Of a stretch of 64,000 bases of DNA, positions 30,636 through 42,171 are shown piece after piece. Origin of the DNA: Euptelea pleiosperma (lineage: Eukaryota > Streptophyta > Magnoliopsida > Ranunculales > Eupteleaceae); contig CM068545.1 of the NCBI GenBank assembly GCA_035048495.1, positions 23,780,741-23,844,740 of the forward strand. The letters run 5' to 3'. The notes under the pieces are model-generated. The model was given only the letters and a program-made list of their open reading frames with translations. It was not told the origin of the DNA and made no database searches. The position numbers and the translations under genes were made by a program. How positions within the stretch are numbered: the first letter of the stretch is position 1; each line of letters opens with the position of its first letter.

Positions 30636-33600
30636 TGAAACTAGGGTTTTTCCGCGTCGTTGGTTACGGAAACCCTAACTTCAACGTATTTTTTTTATTG
30701 ATCCGAGACATTTAACTTGTAAAATGGGCAAATTTGCACAGTGGCTTGTGTCGAATGTCGATCCGCACTCGGGTTAATGTTATTGCACTAAGGAGCATAC
30801 AATATCAGAAAGTTGTCATAAAATACTGGAGAATATGGTGAGGTGAGAATGGTGGATTTATCGGTGTTAAAACATAATAATCAACTGAATTTATTCATTA
30901 ATCAAAAGTTCTTACAATCATTAGAAAAGAAATAAATCTAACTAGAAAGCATATAAAAGAGAGAAACTAAAGAGAGAGTGGGAGAGAAGAGAGAGAGAAC
31001 TATAGAAATCTAAAGAAAGAAAGAGAGGATTTTAGAGAGAGAAAATGAGGAAAAGAGAGAGAAGATAATTAAAGAAAGAGAAAGTCATGGAGAAATCTAG
31101 AGAGATAAAATGATTTCTAGAGATAGAGTGGGATGTTTAACCTAGAGAGAGGAGAGAGAGAAGAGAGGGGTTACCATGCAAACTTACTGGAGAGATCCAA
31201 CCGTGGTGATTATAGTGGATCGCACTCGTCTTGCAACACTTGGAGAAGATGGTAAAACTTGCAGTCAAGATTGTGGTTGCAAGATGCACCCAGCTGATGG
31301 AGGGGTTCACAGGACTCCCAAAAGAGAAACCGTGAGGAGCATGGTGGTTGGATTGATGGCCGGAGTTGCAGAGGTGACCGGAGACGAAGAAGAAGGGAAG
31401 AAAAGGATCAAGGATGTGGGATAGCACGGTGGTGGAGTTGCAAGCTTTCAATTCCAGCAAGCTTCGGTGAGGGCAGCAAGGAGATGGTGCTCTTGGTCTG
31501 ACGTGGATTAGAGAGGAGAGATATCAGATTGCTCCGGCGTTAATGGTGGTCGCCGGAGCTATTGGTTGCAGGTAGGAGTTGCAGTCACGGTTACAACAGT
31601 GGGTAGCCTATTTTGAGATGTGGATGAGGAGTTGCAGGGCCCGCAAGGAGAGAAAATAGTGATGTGGGTGGATGTGCACCAGCATAAGAACAGAGAAGAG
31701 GGACCACCGGTTGTTGCTGGTGCTTGTGACCGGAGTTGCAGGCTGCAACTCCGGTGAGGCGTGAAATAGCGGTGCTGCCCGTGGCAATAGCAAACAGAAG
31801 AAGAAGAAGAAGATGGAGGAGGATGAAACCGTTGTTGGTTGCAGGTGTTTGGAAGCCAGCACATGGAAAGGAGCAAGTCGTGCTTCTGTGGTTGCTAGAA
31901 TAACCAGCAAGAGGAGAGGAGGGCGGTGTGGTAGAACTCAACGGCTCGGCCGTTTGAAGGGGCAGACTTGGAACGTTGAGGGACTCATGATGTGAGTCTG
32001 CAAAGTTGCAGACGTTGTGAAGAAAGGGGGAGAAGGAAGAGCACAGCGTTGCTATTATATGGAGTGCAGATTCCGGCGAGCTTCTCGCCGGAATCAATGG
32101 CAAGAGGGTTGAGCAGCAGCGAGACGTCAGTTCTTAAGGGAGAAGAAGAGAAGGGAGGATGGACTGGCCAAAGGATTGACCAGTCACGTTGTTATTTGGG
32201 GAATAGATGGTGGTTGGCTGGAGTTTCAACACCGTTTTGGTAAAAGGGTGCAGCAAGGTGAAGATGCTGTACGTGGTGGCGGCCGGAGTTGCAGCTGCAA
32301 CTCCGGTAAGACTGTGAAAAGAAGGTGAAGACAGAGGGGATGAAGATAGAAGAAAGAAGAAGAAAAGAAAGAAGATGATCCAAACCAGTCGCCGGAGAAG
32401 AGGGCGGCTGGCCGGAAAAGAGGAAGAGAAGAAGAAAGGGGAAAGAATAGGAAAAGAAGAAGGAGAAGGGGGGAGGGAACCGCCCCTTTCTTAGGGTTTC
32501 AACCCTTTAAACATCAAGGGGAGAGATTTTCTCTTCACGATTTCTAAAACCGTGGAGATAATTGTTGAATGGGGGGGGGGTCCACTAGATACTAGGTCAA
32601 GGGCAAGTTAAAGGGTAGGCCATGGGCCATGGGCCATGGGAGAGATCGACCAAAATTGTGGGCCCAGAGTGATTGGCCATGGGCCAGAAGGTAGGTGAGG
32701 AGGATAGTGGGCCACTGGGCTCGATGGATGTGGGTTAGGGCATGTTTGGTTGCCAGGGGAGAAAAATGCATTTTCCCCTTGAAATACCCATCAAGGAAAA
32801 ATGTATTTTTCTTTCCTCGAAAATCAAGCTCTACGCTCTCAGCCACAATCAATCATTTGTGGCATTTATCTACAATCAAACATGCCCTAGGGACTGATAT
32901 TTTACAATGGAGATCGGGTGGTTGATAGGATGAATGATCGACTGATCCATAGCACGATCGGATGGTCAGATGCATAGGATAGATGGATCAGATTGCGATC
33001 GAACGGTGGATTTGATGGATAAGGGTGATAGGTCAAGGAGAGAGAGTCGATTAGAGCTAGAAGAAAGAAAATTAGGATTCAAAGAGAACAGAGAGAATTA
33101 GGGGAGATGAGAGAGAAAATGTCAGAAATTGGAGAAAAAATCACTGGCAGAGGGTCTGGAACCCTGGTCTTCATTGTGCCGCTCCTCACGCTTCACCAGT
33201 AGAACAGACCATCATTCCTTGTTGATTCATGCGGCTTTAGACGCTTTGGTTCGTCTCTTGGTCATTGGTCTCCCGCTCTTTTCGTTATTTGGGCCAGCTC
33301 TTCGGTCCTCTTTTTCAGCCTATATTTGGCCCATATCTTCTAGTCATAGCCTGTGGGCTCTTTAAGCTTTGATAATGGGCTTTAATGATCGATTTGGGCC
33401 CACAATTCTCGAGAATCGTCCCATCGGGGTTTCCTGCGACAGAAGAAGCGCATAATGAGACTTTATTAACACGGCTTAATATCTAGACTTCTGGAAATGT
33501 GTTTAATGCATGCAACTATACCATTTCGTCCAGAAAAGTGTGTTCTACGCAACAAAAGAGACTCTTACGTAGAAAAGTAGATAAATAGAGCCTTTTACGT

Positions 33601-33662
33601 AGGAGAGTGCGATAACGCTAAAAGGATAATTGCTTAAAATAAGCACTTTTGAGCGAATATCA
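30636..33662 (-). repeat. 3' LTR of the gypsy-type element
   Basis: Reads TGATATTCGC...TAGTTTCA on the minus strand, almost identical to 39148-42171. It contains two CCGGAGTTGCA hairpins (31729-31755 and the perfect 24-bp palindrome 32283-32306), a GA-rich (plus strand) block at 30950-31170 and a captured MITE at about 32733-32893. ORFs of up to 170 codons here are repeated in the other LTR only because the LTRs are copies. Confidence 0.93.
32733..32893. mobile_element. Small MITE inside the LTR
   Basis: The ends AGGGCATGTTTGGTTG and CAATCAAACATGCCCT are inverted repeats. It is present at the same place in the 5' LTR (about 41245-41400), but I do not see it in the solo LTRs at 47163 and 52124. 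It was therefore carried by the parent of this element before insertion. Confidence 0.7.
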
Positions 33663-33674
33663 CTACCCCCAACC
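33663..33674 (-). other. Polypurine tract of the gypsy-type element
   Basis: GGTTGGGGGTAG directly precedes the 3' LTR start TGATATTC on the minus strand, the position of the plus-strand primer. Confidence 0.85.
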
Positions 33675-35232
33675 AGCATATTGCCAATCCTTGGCAATTA
33701 GTGCAAAATAAATGAGCTTAAAAGGGCTCTGCACATGCTGCACACTTTTTCATATTAGCTCAGGAAAAACACCGTTCGTCAAATCATTGAATAGATGCAA
33801 AAATAGTTACATGCTAGCGTAGAGTTGGAAAGTTTTGGCAAGACTACAGATTGATAATCATGACACAGAATAGTCAGACTCTGCGTGTGTGTGTGCTCAA
33901 CATTCTCATCATCTAAGAGTTAAGACTTCCAGATCACCTCTAAGTTCTTATGCCTCGACCTCAAATCTCACATGTTTAGCACTCAAAATAGAATCACACA
34001 AGAAGCGTTTTCTTCTTTTCTCTCAATTTATATGTGAGGAGAAGTGTTGATATATGAAAGCAAAGATCTCACATATGTATTATTTAAAGGAAGGACATCT
34101 TTAACAGAAGAAGATCTCATGATTGGAATACCACTTCACTCGGGAACGTCAGATCAAACTCTATAGCTTCTCTTTCTCCAATCTCCACATTTTATGATCG
34201 TACTATCCTAGAATCAAGTAGGACTTTCTTGGGTTGTAATGAGGCTTAGGTCAGGTGTAGAGAGATAAAGGGATACATGATTTCAAAGATCTTGAGAGGA
34301 TATTGCCATTTTCTTGTATTTTTCCTGCGGCGTAACACCATTATCTGGTTCTTTTTCCTTTTTTCGTATTTTTCTCTTTTTCTTGATATTTCTGAGACTG
34401 CTCAATTTCTTTTCAGCTTCATACTTTCTTTCCATATTTTGTTTTCAGCTTGAACCACTTTTTTTTTCTTTGGATTTTTCTTCTTTACTTTTCTTTTCAC
34501 GGTATACCCACATCAGTTATTCTTTTGTCTATCTCAAAATAAGGGTAGCCAGTCATGCTTCATAGCTTGACTGGGTTTTAGGTTGATGGGTTTACAAAGA
34601 AAAGGTTTTTATAGAAGGGCTCAAGGGGTTTCTAGTGAAGTATAATTCAGGTGAGTAAAAAGGCTGAACGGTTTAGAAAAATGGCCTGAATCATTTTCTA
34701 GGGTTTGCACTACCATGCATACTGTCTTGACTGGATACAGAGAAGGTTCTGTTAATCCAATTTTGATGTCGTTCCGAGTTCCTTGATCAAATAAAAGGGT
34801 AATGAGATCTCTCAATGAATATTGCGGGCAAGAAGAATAGTGAGTCATCTTGTGACTCAGAATTATTTTATAACTCTCTGAATTGATTAAAGGCTCGAAA
34901 GCTCACTGGGTTAGGTCTCCACAATTATTCTCACAGGATCTCCAGAATTTCTAAACTTAGGATGACTCTGATATTAATTGTATACAATTGTGTCGAATAT
35001 GAGTTTTTCTGAGTTTTCAAACCTGCTGTAGTCACGCTTGACTTGACTCAAAGCTAGCTTTAAACAAAAATTGACATCCTCAATACTGACTTAACGGAGG
35101 TTTTCAGCTAATCAAAGTCAGGGTATTTGACACATTTTTGAAATTCTAGAAAATTTTTGGAGAACATCGGAAATCACCCCAAAAATAATTTTTTTTTTTT
35201 TATCAAAATGAAGACATGAGTTTTTGGTAAAT
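33675..35232. other. Non-coding 3' part of the gypsy-type interior
   Basis: AT-rich, about 1.5 kb with no ORF resembling pol or any known domain on either strand. Poly-T and CTTTT-rich runs lie at 34340-34500. Confidence 0.6.
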
Positions 35233-35271
35233 ACCCACCCCCAATCAAAATACAGCACCGTCCTCGGTGCT
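35233..35271 (-). promoter_or_regulatory. Hairpin plus second polypurine tract
   Basis: A perfect 7-bp stem AGCACCG/CGGTGCT with a 4-base loop (35254-35271) is followed on the minus strand by GATTGGGGGTGGG (35232-35244). The latter nearly repeats the terminal tract GGTTGGGGGTAG. It lies just after the gag-like region. I recall a similar 'GAGGAC hairpin then GGGGGT' arrangement in other plant gypsy elements; this is unchecked. Confidence 0.7.
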
Positions 35272-35596
35272 CATGACCGGGACATAAAATGATGAAAAAT
35301 CAGTGATGATGATGCAAAGGTTTAGGGAGGATGTTACCAAGTCGGCAGAAACTCGACAGTGTGATACCTGATGATCGGAAGAATGAATGTACCTACATGT
35401 CCAAAGATATAACAATAATAACAAATGCATGATACTCATGTACTCTAGGAATACCGGAATTGCCTTTCCGAAAGCGCTAAGTTTTACGTCTTCAGCCAGA
35501 CATGACGGGGGTGACAGGTACCCCCAACCAAGTTGGAGCTCATGGAGACTGAGTGAATCTGCAGTCTTCCTGACACCTAAGGTGGAACGGAGACAA

Positions 35597-37320
35597 CTAT
35601 CCTATCCCTTGTCTAGGTATACCTGTGTAGAACAGGTCTTTCTCAGTGTAGACTGAGAGAAGGGCATTGAGCTCTCTAAGCAGCCCGGCAAAAGCATGGA
35701 GTTGATCTGGGAGGGATCGAAGCTTCTCAGTAAAGATTGAGAGGAGAGTAGTAGTGGGTTCTCTGACCGTGGTTAGTAGAGCCGCAAACTCATTGAGTTT
35801 TGCGGGAATGTATCTGAATGGAGCAGACACCTACAGATTAGTAATACCAGAATTGTCTGACTCCGAGATGAAGTCAGACTCATAGTGTTCATGACACTTG
35901 GATAATTTATCTTCGGGAGAGTCCTGAATTAGACTCTCTACGGCACACGGGTCATCGATAATATCGACGTAGGGTGACGGGTGAAAACTATTGACATCTT
36001 TCTTGATGTTTCCTAATGTGATAGGGATGTTCCAATCCCTGTACTCAATATGTTCCTCCTCAGTGGGGATCAGTAGGTCCAGGACAGCGGGAGGCCCATT
36101 TTCTAGACACGGCTCTACGGTGGGAATGTCTGCAACCAGTGCATAGGTAGAATCATCAGAGATAGAGATAGAACTGAGTTCCTCTGTGCTTGGTCTAGAA
36201 GTTGGTCCTATTAAGGGCACCATAGATGAAGACACGGGTTCATCACTATTATGGCTCACTCCAAGGGAGGTGGGGAAGAACGATAGATCTAGCACAGTTG
36301 GGATCCTACGATCGAGACACAGCTCAGTGTCATGGAGATCGACATCAGGGTCATTAGAGGTAGAGTGAGAAATAGGTTGCTTTGAGGGAGGTTCAAGATT
36401 TGGTGCTGTTAAAGCACCGTATAAGGATACACTGGTTCCTCAATAATCGGGCTTGATCTAAGGGTGGTAACAATTTTTATTTCATCATGGCAATTCTGGT
36501 ACTTGGTCCAATTGTGCGACTCCTCATTATAGACAGTGGCCATGTCACTCTCCTCAGGATAGGCTATTGGTGGACTAGTGAAGTTGACTTCCTCTCTCTC
36601 ATTTTCTAATTGAATTAGACGTTGCTCCAAGCTCTCCATAGATTGCTGTTGTTGGTACTCTAGACTTTGGAAATACTGTTGTTGCTGGGCAATGTACTGA
36701 GAGAAGGTCTTCTAGACCGGGTTTAGTAGCCAACGGAGGCGGTTCAGCCAAGGGGAGCTGAGGTGCCAACTCTTGATTGTAGTCCGATTGGGTATGAAAG
36801 TTGTAAGGCAAAATGGAGTCTGGGACTAGTTGCTGACTTTGAAAATCCTGAGGGGCCCACTGTTGATCAGAATAGTCATTCCGTGGATATGACGGGTATT
36901 GGGATTGCGAGTATTGCCAGTCATACTCTCCATTGGGTTGATGGAACCCGGAAGAATAATTATCCTGTGGAAGTTGTTGCGGGATAGCAGACTGTTCCCA
37001 ACCAATGTTATGGTGACTCCTATTATCCAGATAATAAGTGTTGTCATAGGACGTCGACATTGGAGATGGAAAGGTACAGACATCTAGCTGGATAGGAGGG
37101 TAATATCCTACAGACTGGGAATTGTGCACAGGTTGCTGGACCGCGGCACGAAGGGCAGAGACTGAATTTTTAAGCTCTTGGAGTACAGAATTGTACTCCG
37201 GATCTCGGTGATTATCATACCCTGTAGAAGTGTGCGAGACTGGAGTATCATGATGATACGCAGAATTGTCATACCATTGTTGAGAGTGATCACCTCGATT
37301 CTCACAGAAACTGTACTAGA
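35597..37320 (-). pseudogene. Gag-like region, broken by frameshifts and a stop
   Basis: Reading leftward, a Tyr/Gln/Asn/Pro-rich stretch (about 37130-36700; QYPSYPRNDYSDQQW-type composition) leads to a LEDLL motif and then, one frame over, a coiled-coil-like Gln/Glu/Leu segment (SMESLEQRLIQLENE, about 36700-36580). This order resembles the C-terminal part of Athila/Tat-type Gag proteins. A further frame change near 36400 leads to an acidic 155-residue stretch with two related motifs (IPTVLDLSFFPT and PAVLDLLIPT). At 35831-35833 a TAG interrupts the frame, which then continues to 35597. No zinc knuckle CCHC is visible. The role as Gag is inferred from position and composition. The frameshifts suggest decay or a non-coding role. 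Confidence 0.55.
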
Positions 37321-39127
37321 TCTCGTATAGAGGCCATTCATCTGCCATTAGAGGCGATAGAGGGGTGCGATGGTCTAACTCTCAGATTGAGTCAGTAAAG
37401 TGTTAGGACAGGTCCAACCGGGCTTCTATTTGAAAAAGCAAGCCCAAGATTTGGCAAAAAGTTGCCAAAAGGAGACACTGGAGTAGTGATTCTAAATGAT
37501 GTACACCAAGCACAGATAATCCTATTCTAAACAATCAGGATATATTTTAGGCATTATCTTATTAGTTTTGGGGTTAGAGTAGATTATGACAGTAGGCGGA
37601 CCACTGGTTTATCTTTTAGCCGCCGGACTAACTGTATGCACTCAGAGGTTCTCACTAGGCTACGCTCTTCAGAGCGAATCCTTTAGTACTAACTCTAGTC
37701 AACAACAAGACAATCCGAAGCCTAGACAGACGTGCGGCACAATGGCTGTCTTAAGTACGTCCCAGACTAACCGGATTGGTCAAGTGTATAAGAAGAGTGT
37801 TCCCTCGGATTAAGCTAGGGTTGGTGCGTGTTCCTAGTCCACACGCAACTAACCGCCGAATAGTCCAAGATGCCACGTCGAGCTCAGTGTACTTGAGTAG
37901 CAGGGACTTATGGGTGTGTTAGACAATAGGGACCCGCGCTCGTGGTCTTATTTCGATTGGATGTTAAGCGGGTTCGCTTTGTGTGGATTTTTCCTCGAAC
38001 ATCGGGCTAATTGACTCTACTTCTTGATTCTTTTTAATTAAATGGAGCCTTGGGATCAAATCAGTTTGAATGATGAGGTGGGTGATGAAATCCCACCAGT
38101 TTCAATTTTGGAGCTGGGTCTGCTCTCTTAAAGTTGATTGATTAACGGCCACGCCACGCAAGTCGAAGAATATGTATGCGAAAGCAAATAGACAAGCGGC
38201 AATGATTCACTCAATAACACCGTATCGCACTCAAGGCGAGGATAGGGACTTACCTCCCGTGGGCCACACCACAGGGTTGCCTCCGTGGGTTAGGGAGGGG
38301 TATCCAAATGGGCTTGGGCCCAACTCCACCTCTTTGAGCTTTCACTCCCTACCCACACTGGATCGTGTTCCTGTAGAAAAGTTAGATCACGCGGTCTAGG
38401 TATTTGCGATTCTATGTGGAAGATCCTTGCCTTTTAAGGGTTCACTGAACAAGCACTGGATTTAGGCAAGTGTTTGAATTAGTTTCCAAATTCGAGATGG
38501 GTTAAAATTTAGGAATTCCCAGATTTGGAAAATACCTAGATTGGAATGTTTCCCCAACTGTGGAGATCTTCCAAGAAAGATTTGATTGCGAGATCCCTTA
38601 CAACTTTGGAAAATTTCCCAAAATTAAAATTCTGCTAGATTTGGGGTGTTTCCTTTTGCAGACTTTTCCAAATTCGGAGGAATTCTAAAGAAAGAAATTT
38701 CTCTAAAGTGGAAACTTCTAAGAGGAAAACCCTAATTTAGCAAAGTTTCAAGATTTTAGAATCTTTCCAAAAATCGCAGCTCCTTGATAGGTGATTTCTA
38801 AAAAATCTACAGAATATAAAACCCTAATTTTTTTGAAGTTTGATTTTTTATTTTTTTGGTATTTTGCACTTAATCTAGAGTTTCTAAAAAACCATAGAAC
38901 AAGATCTAGCAGTTTATATAGAAAGCAATAAAATTTCTAAATTATTACAACTTTGCACTCGGCCTTCCGAGGCATTAAAAATAGTAATTTAAAAGACTGC
39001 TAAAAATTACTAAAAATAAAAAAATGGAAAGTTTCCCGAAAAGGTCGGACTGTCCAAATTGAGCAGCTTTCCGCTTCAGCAACTTTCCAATTCTGTCTTT
39101 ACGTCCTTTTTCGCACTCCCATCAACC
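37321..39127. other. Leader between 5' LTR and gag-like region
   Basis: About 1.8 kb, AT-rich near the LTR and more GC-rich at 37570-38400. No supported ORF. A long untranslated leader is usual in plant gypsy elements with large LTRs and may carry packaging signals. Confidence 0.5.
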
Positions 39128-39131
39128 CGTG

Positions 39132-39145
39132 CGGCAACGGCGCCA
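39132..39145 (-). other. Primer-binding site, tRNA-Asp type
   Basis: Two bases after the 5' LTR end (minus strand) is TGGCGCCGTTGCCG, complementary to CGGCAACGGCGCCA, the 3' end I recall for plant tRNA-Asp(GTC). Fourteen contiguous bases match. Confidence 0.85.
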
Positions 39146-39147
39146 TT

Positions 39148-42100
39148 TGAAACTAGGGTTTTTCTGCGTCGTTGGTTACCCACCCTAACTTCAACATATT
39201 TTTTTATAGATCCGAGACATTTAACCTGTAAAATGGGCAAATTTGCACAGTGGCTTGTGTCGGATGTCGATCCGCACTCGGGTTAATATTAGTGCACTAA
39301 GGAGCATACAATATCAGAAATTTGTCACAAAATACTGAAGAATATGGTGAGGTGAGAATGGTGGATTTATCGGTGTTAAGACATAATAATCAACTGAATT
39401 TATTCATTAATCAAAAGTTCTTATAATCATTAGAAAAGAAATAAATCTAACTAGAAAGCATATAAAAGAGAGAAACTAAAGAAAGAGTGGGAGAGAAGAG
39501 ATAGAGAACTATAAAAATCTAGAGAAAGAAAGAGAGGATTTTAGAGAGAGAAAATGAGGAAAAGAGAGAGAAGATAATTAAAGAAAGAGAAAGTCATGGA
39601 GAAATCTAGAGAGATAAAATGATTTCTAGAGATAGAGTGGGATGTTTAACCTAGAGAGAGGAGAGAGAGAAGAGAGGGGTTACCATGCAAACTTACCGGA
39701 GAGATCCAACCGTGGTGATTATAGTGGATCGCACTCGTCTTGCAACACTTGGAGAAGATGGTAAAACTTGCAGTCAAGATTGTGGTTGCAAGATGCACCC
39801 AGCTGATGGAGGGGTTCACAGGACTCCCAAAAGAGAAACCGTGAGGAGCATGGTGGTTGGATTGATGGCCGGAGTTGCAGAGGTGACCGGAGACGAAGAA
39901 AAAGGGAAGAAAAGGATCAAGGATGTGGGATAACACGGTGGTGGAGTTGCAGGCTTTCAATTCCAGCAAGCTTCGGTGAGGGCAGCAAGGAGATGGTGCT
40001 CTTGGTCTGACGTGGATTAGAGAGGAGAGATATTAGATTGCTCCGGCGTTAATGGTGGTCGCCGGAGCTATTGGTTGCAGGTAGGATTTGCAGTCACGGT
40101 TACAACAGTGGGTAGCCTATTTTGAGATGTGGATGAGGAGTTGCAGGGCCCGCAAGGAGAGAAAATAGTGATGTGGGTGGATGTGCACCAGCATAAGAAC
40201 AGAGAAGAGGGACCACCGGTTGTTGCTGGTGCTTGTGACCGGAGTTGCAGGCTGCAACTCCGGTGAGGCGTGAAATAGCGGTGCTGCCCGTGGCAATAGC
40301 AAACAGAAGAAGAAGAAGAAGATGGAGGAGGATGAAACCGTTGCTGGTTGCAGGTGTTTGGAAGCCAGCACATGGAAAGGAGCAAGTCGTGCTTCTATGG
40401 TTGCTAGAATAACCAGCAAGAGGAGAGGAGGGCGGTGTGGTAGAACTCAACGACTCGGCCGTTTGAAGGGGCAGACTTGGAACGTTGAGGGACTCATGAT
40501 GTGAGTCTGCAAAGTTGCAGACATTGTGAAGAAAGGGGGAGAAGGAAGAGCACAGCGTTGCTGTTAGATGTAGTGCAGATTCCGGCGAGCTTCTCACCGG
40601 AATCAATGGCAAGAGGGTTGAGCAGCAGTGAGACGTCAGTTCTTAAGGGAGAAGAAGAGAAGGGAGGACGGACTGGCCAAAGGATTGACCAGTCACATTG
40701 TTATTTGGGGAATAGATGGTGGCTGGCTGGAGTTTCAACACCATTTTGGTAAAAGGGTGCAGCAAGGTGAAGATGCTGTACGTGGTGGCGGCCAGAGTTG
40801 CAGCTGCAACTCCGGTAAGACTGTGAAAAGAAGGTGAAGACAGAGGGGATGAAGATAGAAGAAAGAAGAAGAAAGAAAGAAGATGATCCAAACCAGTCGC
40901 CGGAGAAGAGGGCGGCTGGCCGGAAAAGAGGAAGAGAAGAAGAAAGGGGAAAGAATAGGAAAAGAAGAGGGAGAAGGGGGGAGGGGACCGCCCCTTTCTT
41001 AGGGTTTCAACCCTTTAAACATCAAGGGGAGAGATTTTCTCTCCACGATTTCTAAAACCGTGGAGATAATTGTTGAATAGGGGGGGGTCCACTAGATACT
41101 AGGTCAAGGGCAAGTTAAAGGGTAGGCCATGGGCCATGGGCCATGGGAGAGATCGATCAAAATTGTGGGCCCAGAGTGATTGGCCATGGGCCAGAAGGTA
41201 GGTGAGGAGGATAGTGGGCCATTGGGCTCGATGGATGTGGGTTAGGGCGCGTTTGGTTGTTAGGGGAGAAAAATGCTTTTTCCCTTTGAAATACCCATCA
41301 AGGAAAAATGTATTTTTCTTTCCTCGAAAATTGAGCTCTACGCTCTCAGCCACAATCAATCATTTGAGGCATTTCTCTACAATCAAACATGCCCTAGGGA
41401 CTGATATTTTACAATAGAGATCGGGTGGTTGATAGGATGGATGATTGACTAATCGATAGCACGATCGGATGGTCAGATGCATAGGATGGATGGATCAGAT
41501 TGCGATCGAACGGTGGATTTGATGGATAAGGGTGATAGGTTGAGGGAGAGAGAGTCGATTAGAGCTAGAAGAAAGAAAATTAGGATTTAGAGAGAAGAGA
41601 GAGAATTAGGGGAAATGAAAGAGAAAATGTCAGAAATTAGAGAAAAAATTACTGGCAGAGGGTCTGGAACCCTGGTCTTCATTGTGCCGCTCCTCACGCT
41701 TCACAAGTAGAACAGACCATCATTCCTTGTTGATTCATGCGGCTTTAGACGCTTTGGTTCGTCTCTTGGTCATTGGCTCTCCCGCTCTCTTCGTTCTTTG
41801 GGCTAGCTCTTCGGTCATCTTTTTCAGCCTGTATTTAGCCCATATCTTCTAGTCATAGCCTGTGGGCTCTTTAAGCTTTGATAATAGGCTTTCATGATCG
41901 ATTTGGGCCCACAATTCTCGAGAATCGTCCCATCGGGGTTTCCTGCGACAGAAGAAGCGCGTAATGAGACTTTATCAGAACGGCTTAATATCTAGACTTC
42001 TGGAAATGTGTTTAATGTATGCAAATATACCATTTTGTCCAGAAAAGTGTGTTCTACGCAACAGAAGAGACTCTTACGTAGAAAAGTAGATAAATAGAGC

Positions 42101-42171
42101 CTTTTACGTAAGAGAGTGCGATAACGCTAAAAGGATAATTGCATAAAATAAATACTTTTGAGCGAATATCA
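39148..42171 (-). repeat. 5' LTR of the gypsy-type element
   Basis: Almost identical to 30636-33662. Hairpins lie at 40238-40264 (perfect, 13-bp arms) and 40792-40815 (one mismatch). The captured MITE is at about 41245-41400. The boundary with the interior is confirmed by the primer-binding site. Confidence 0.93.

Larger units (their letters stand above)
30636..42171 (-). mobile_element. Complete non-autonomous gypsy-type LTR retrotransposon, 11.5 kb
   Basis: Two LTRs of about 3.03 kb (39148-42171 is the 5' LTR, 30636-33662 the 3' LTR) begin TGATATTCGCTC and end TAGTTTCA. The TSD TATGC is at 30631-30635 and 42172-42176. The 5.5-kb interior has a primer-binding site and polypurine tract but no protease, RT, RNase H or integrase sequence that I can find, only gag-like remnants. 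It therefore fits a LARD-type element mobilised in trans. Large LTRs and a tRNA-Asp primer site are features of Athila-like gypsy elements; that placement is inference. By eye the LTRs differ at about 2-3 positions per 100, so the insertion is fairly recent. Confidence 0.92.

Noticed and set aside
31591..32103. 170-codon minus-strand ORF conserved at 40100-40612
   Set aside because: Conserved only because the two LTRs are copies. It spans hairpins and biased sequence, and is not kept in the solo LTRs.
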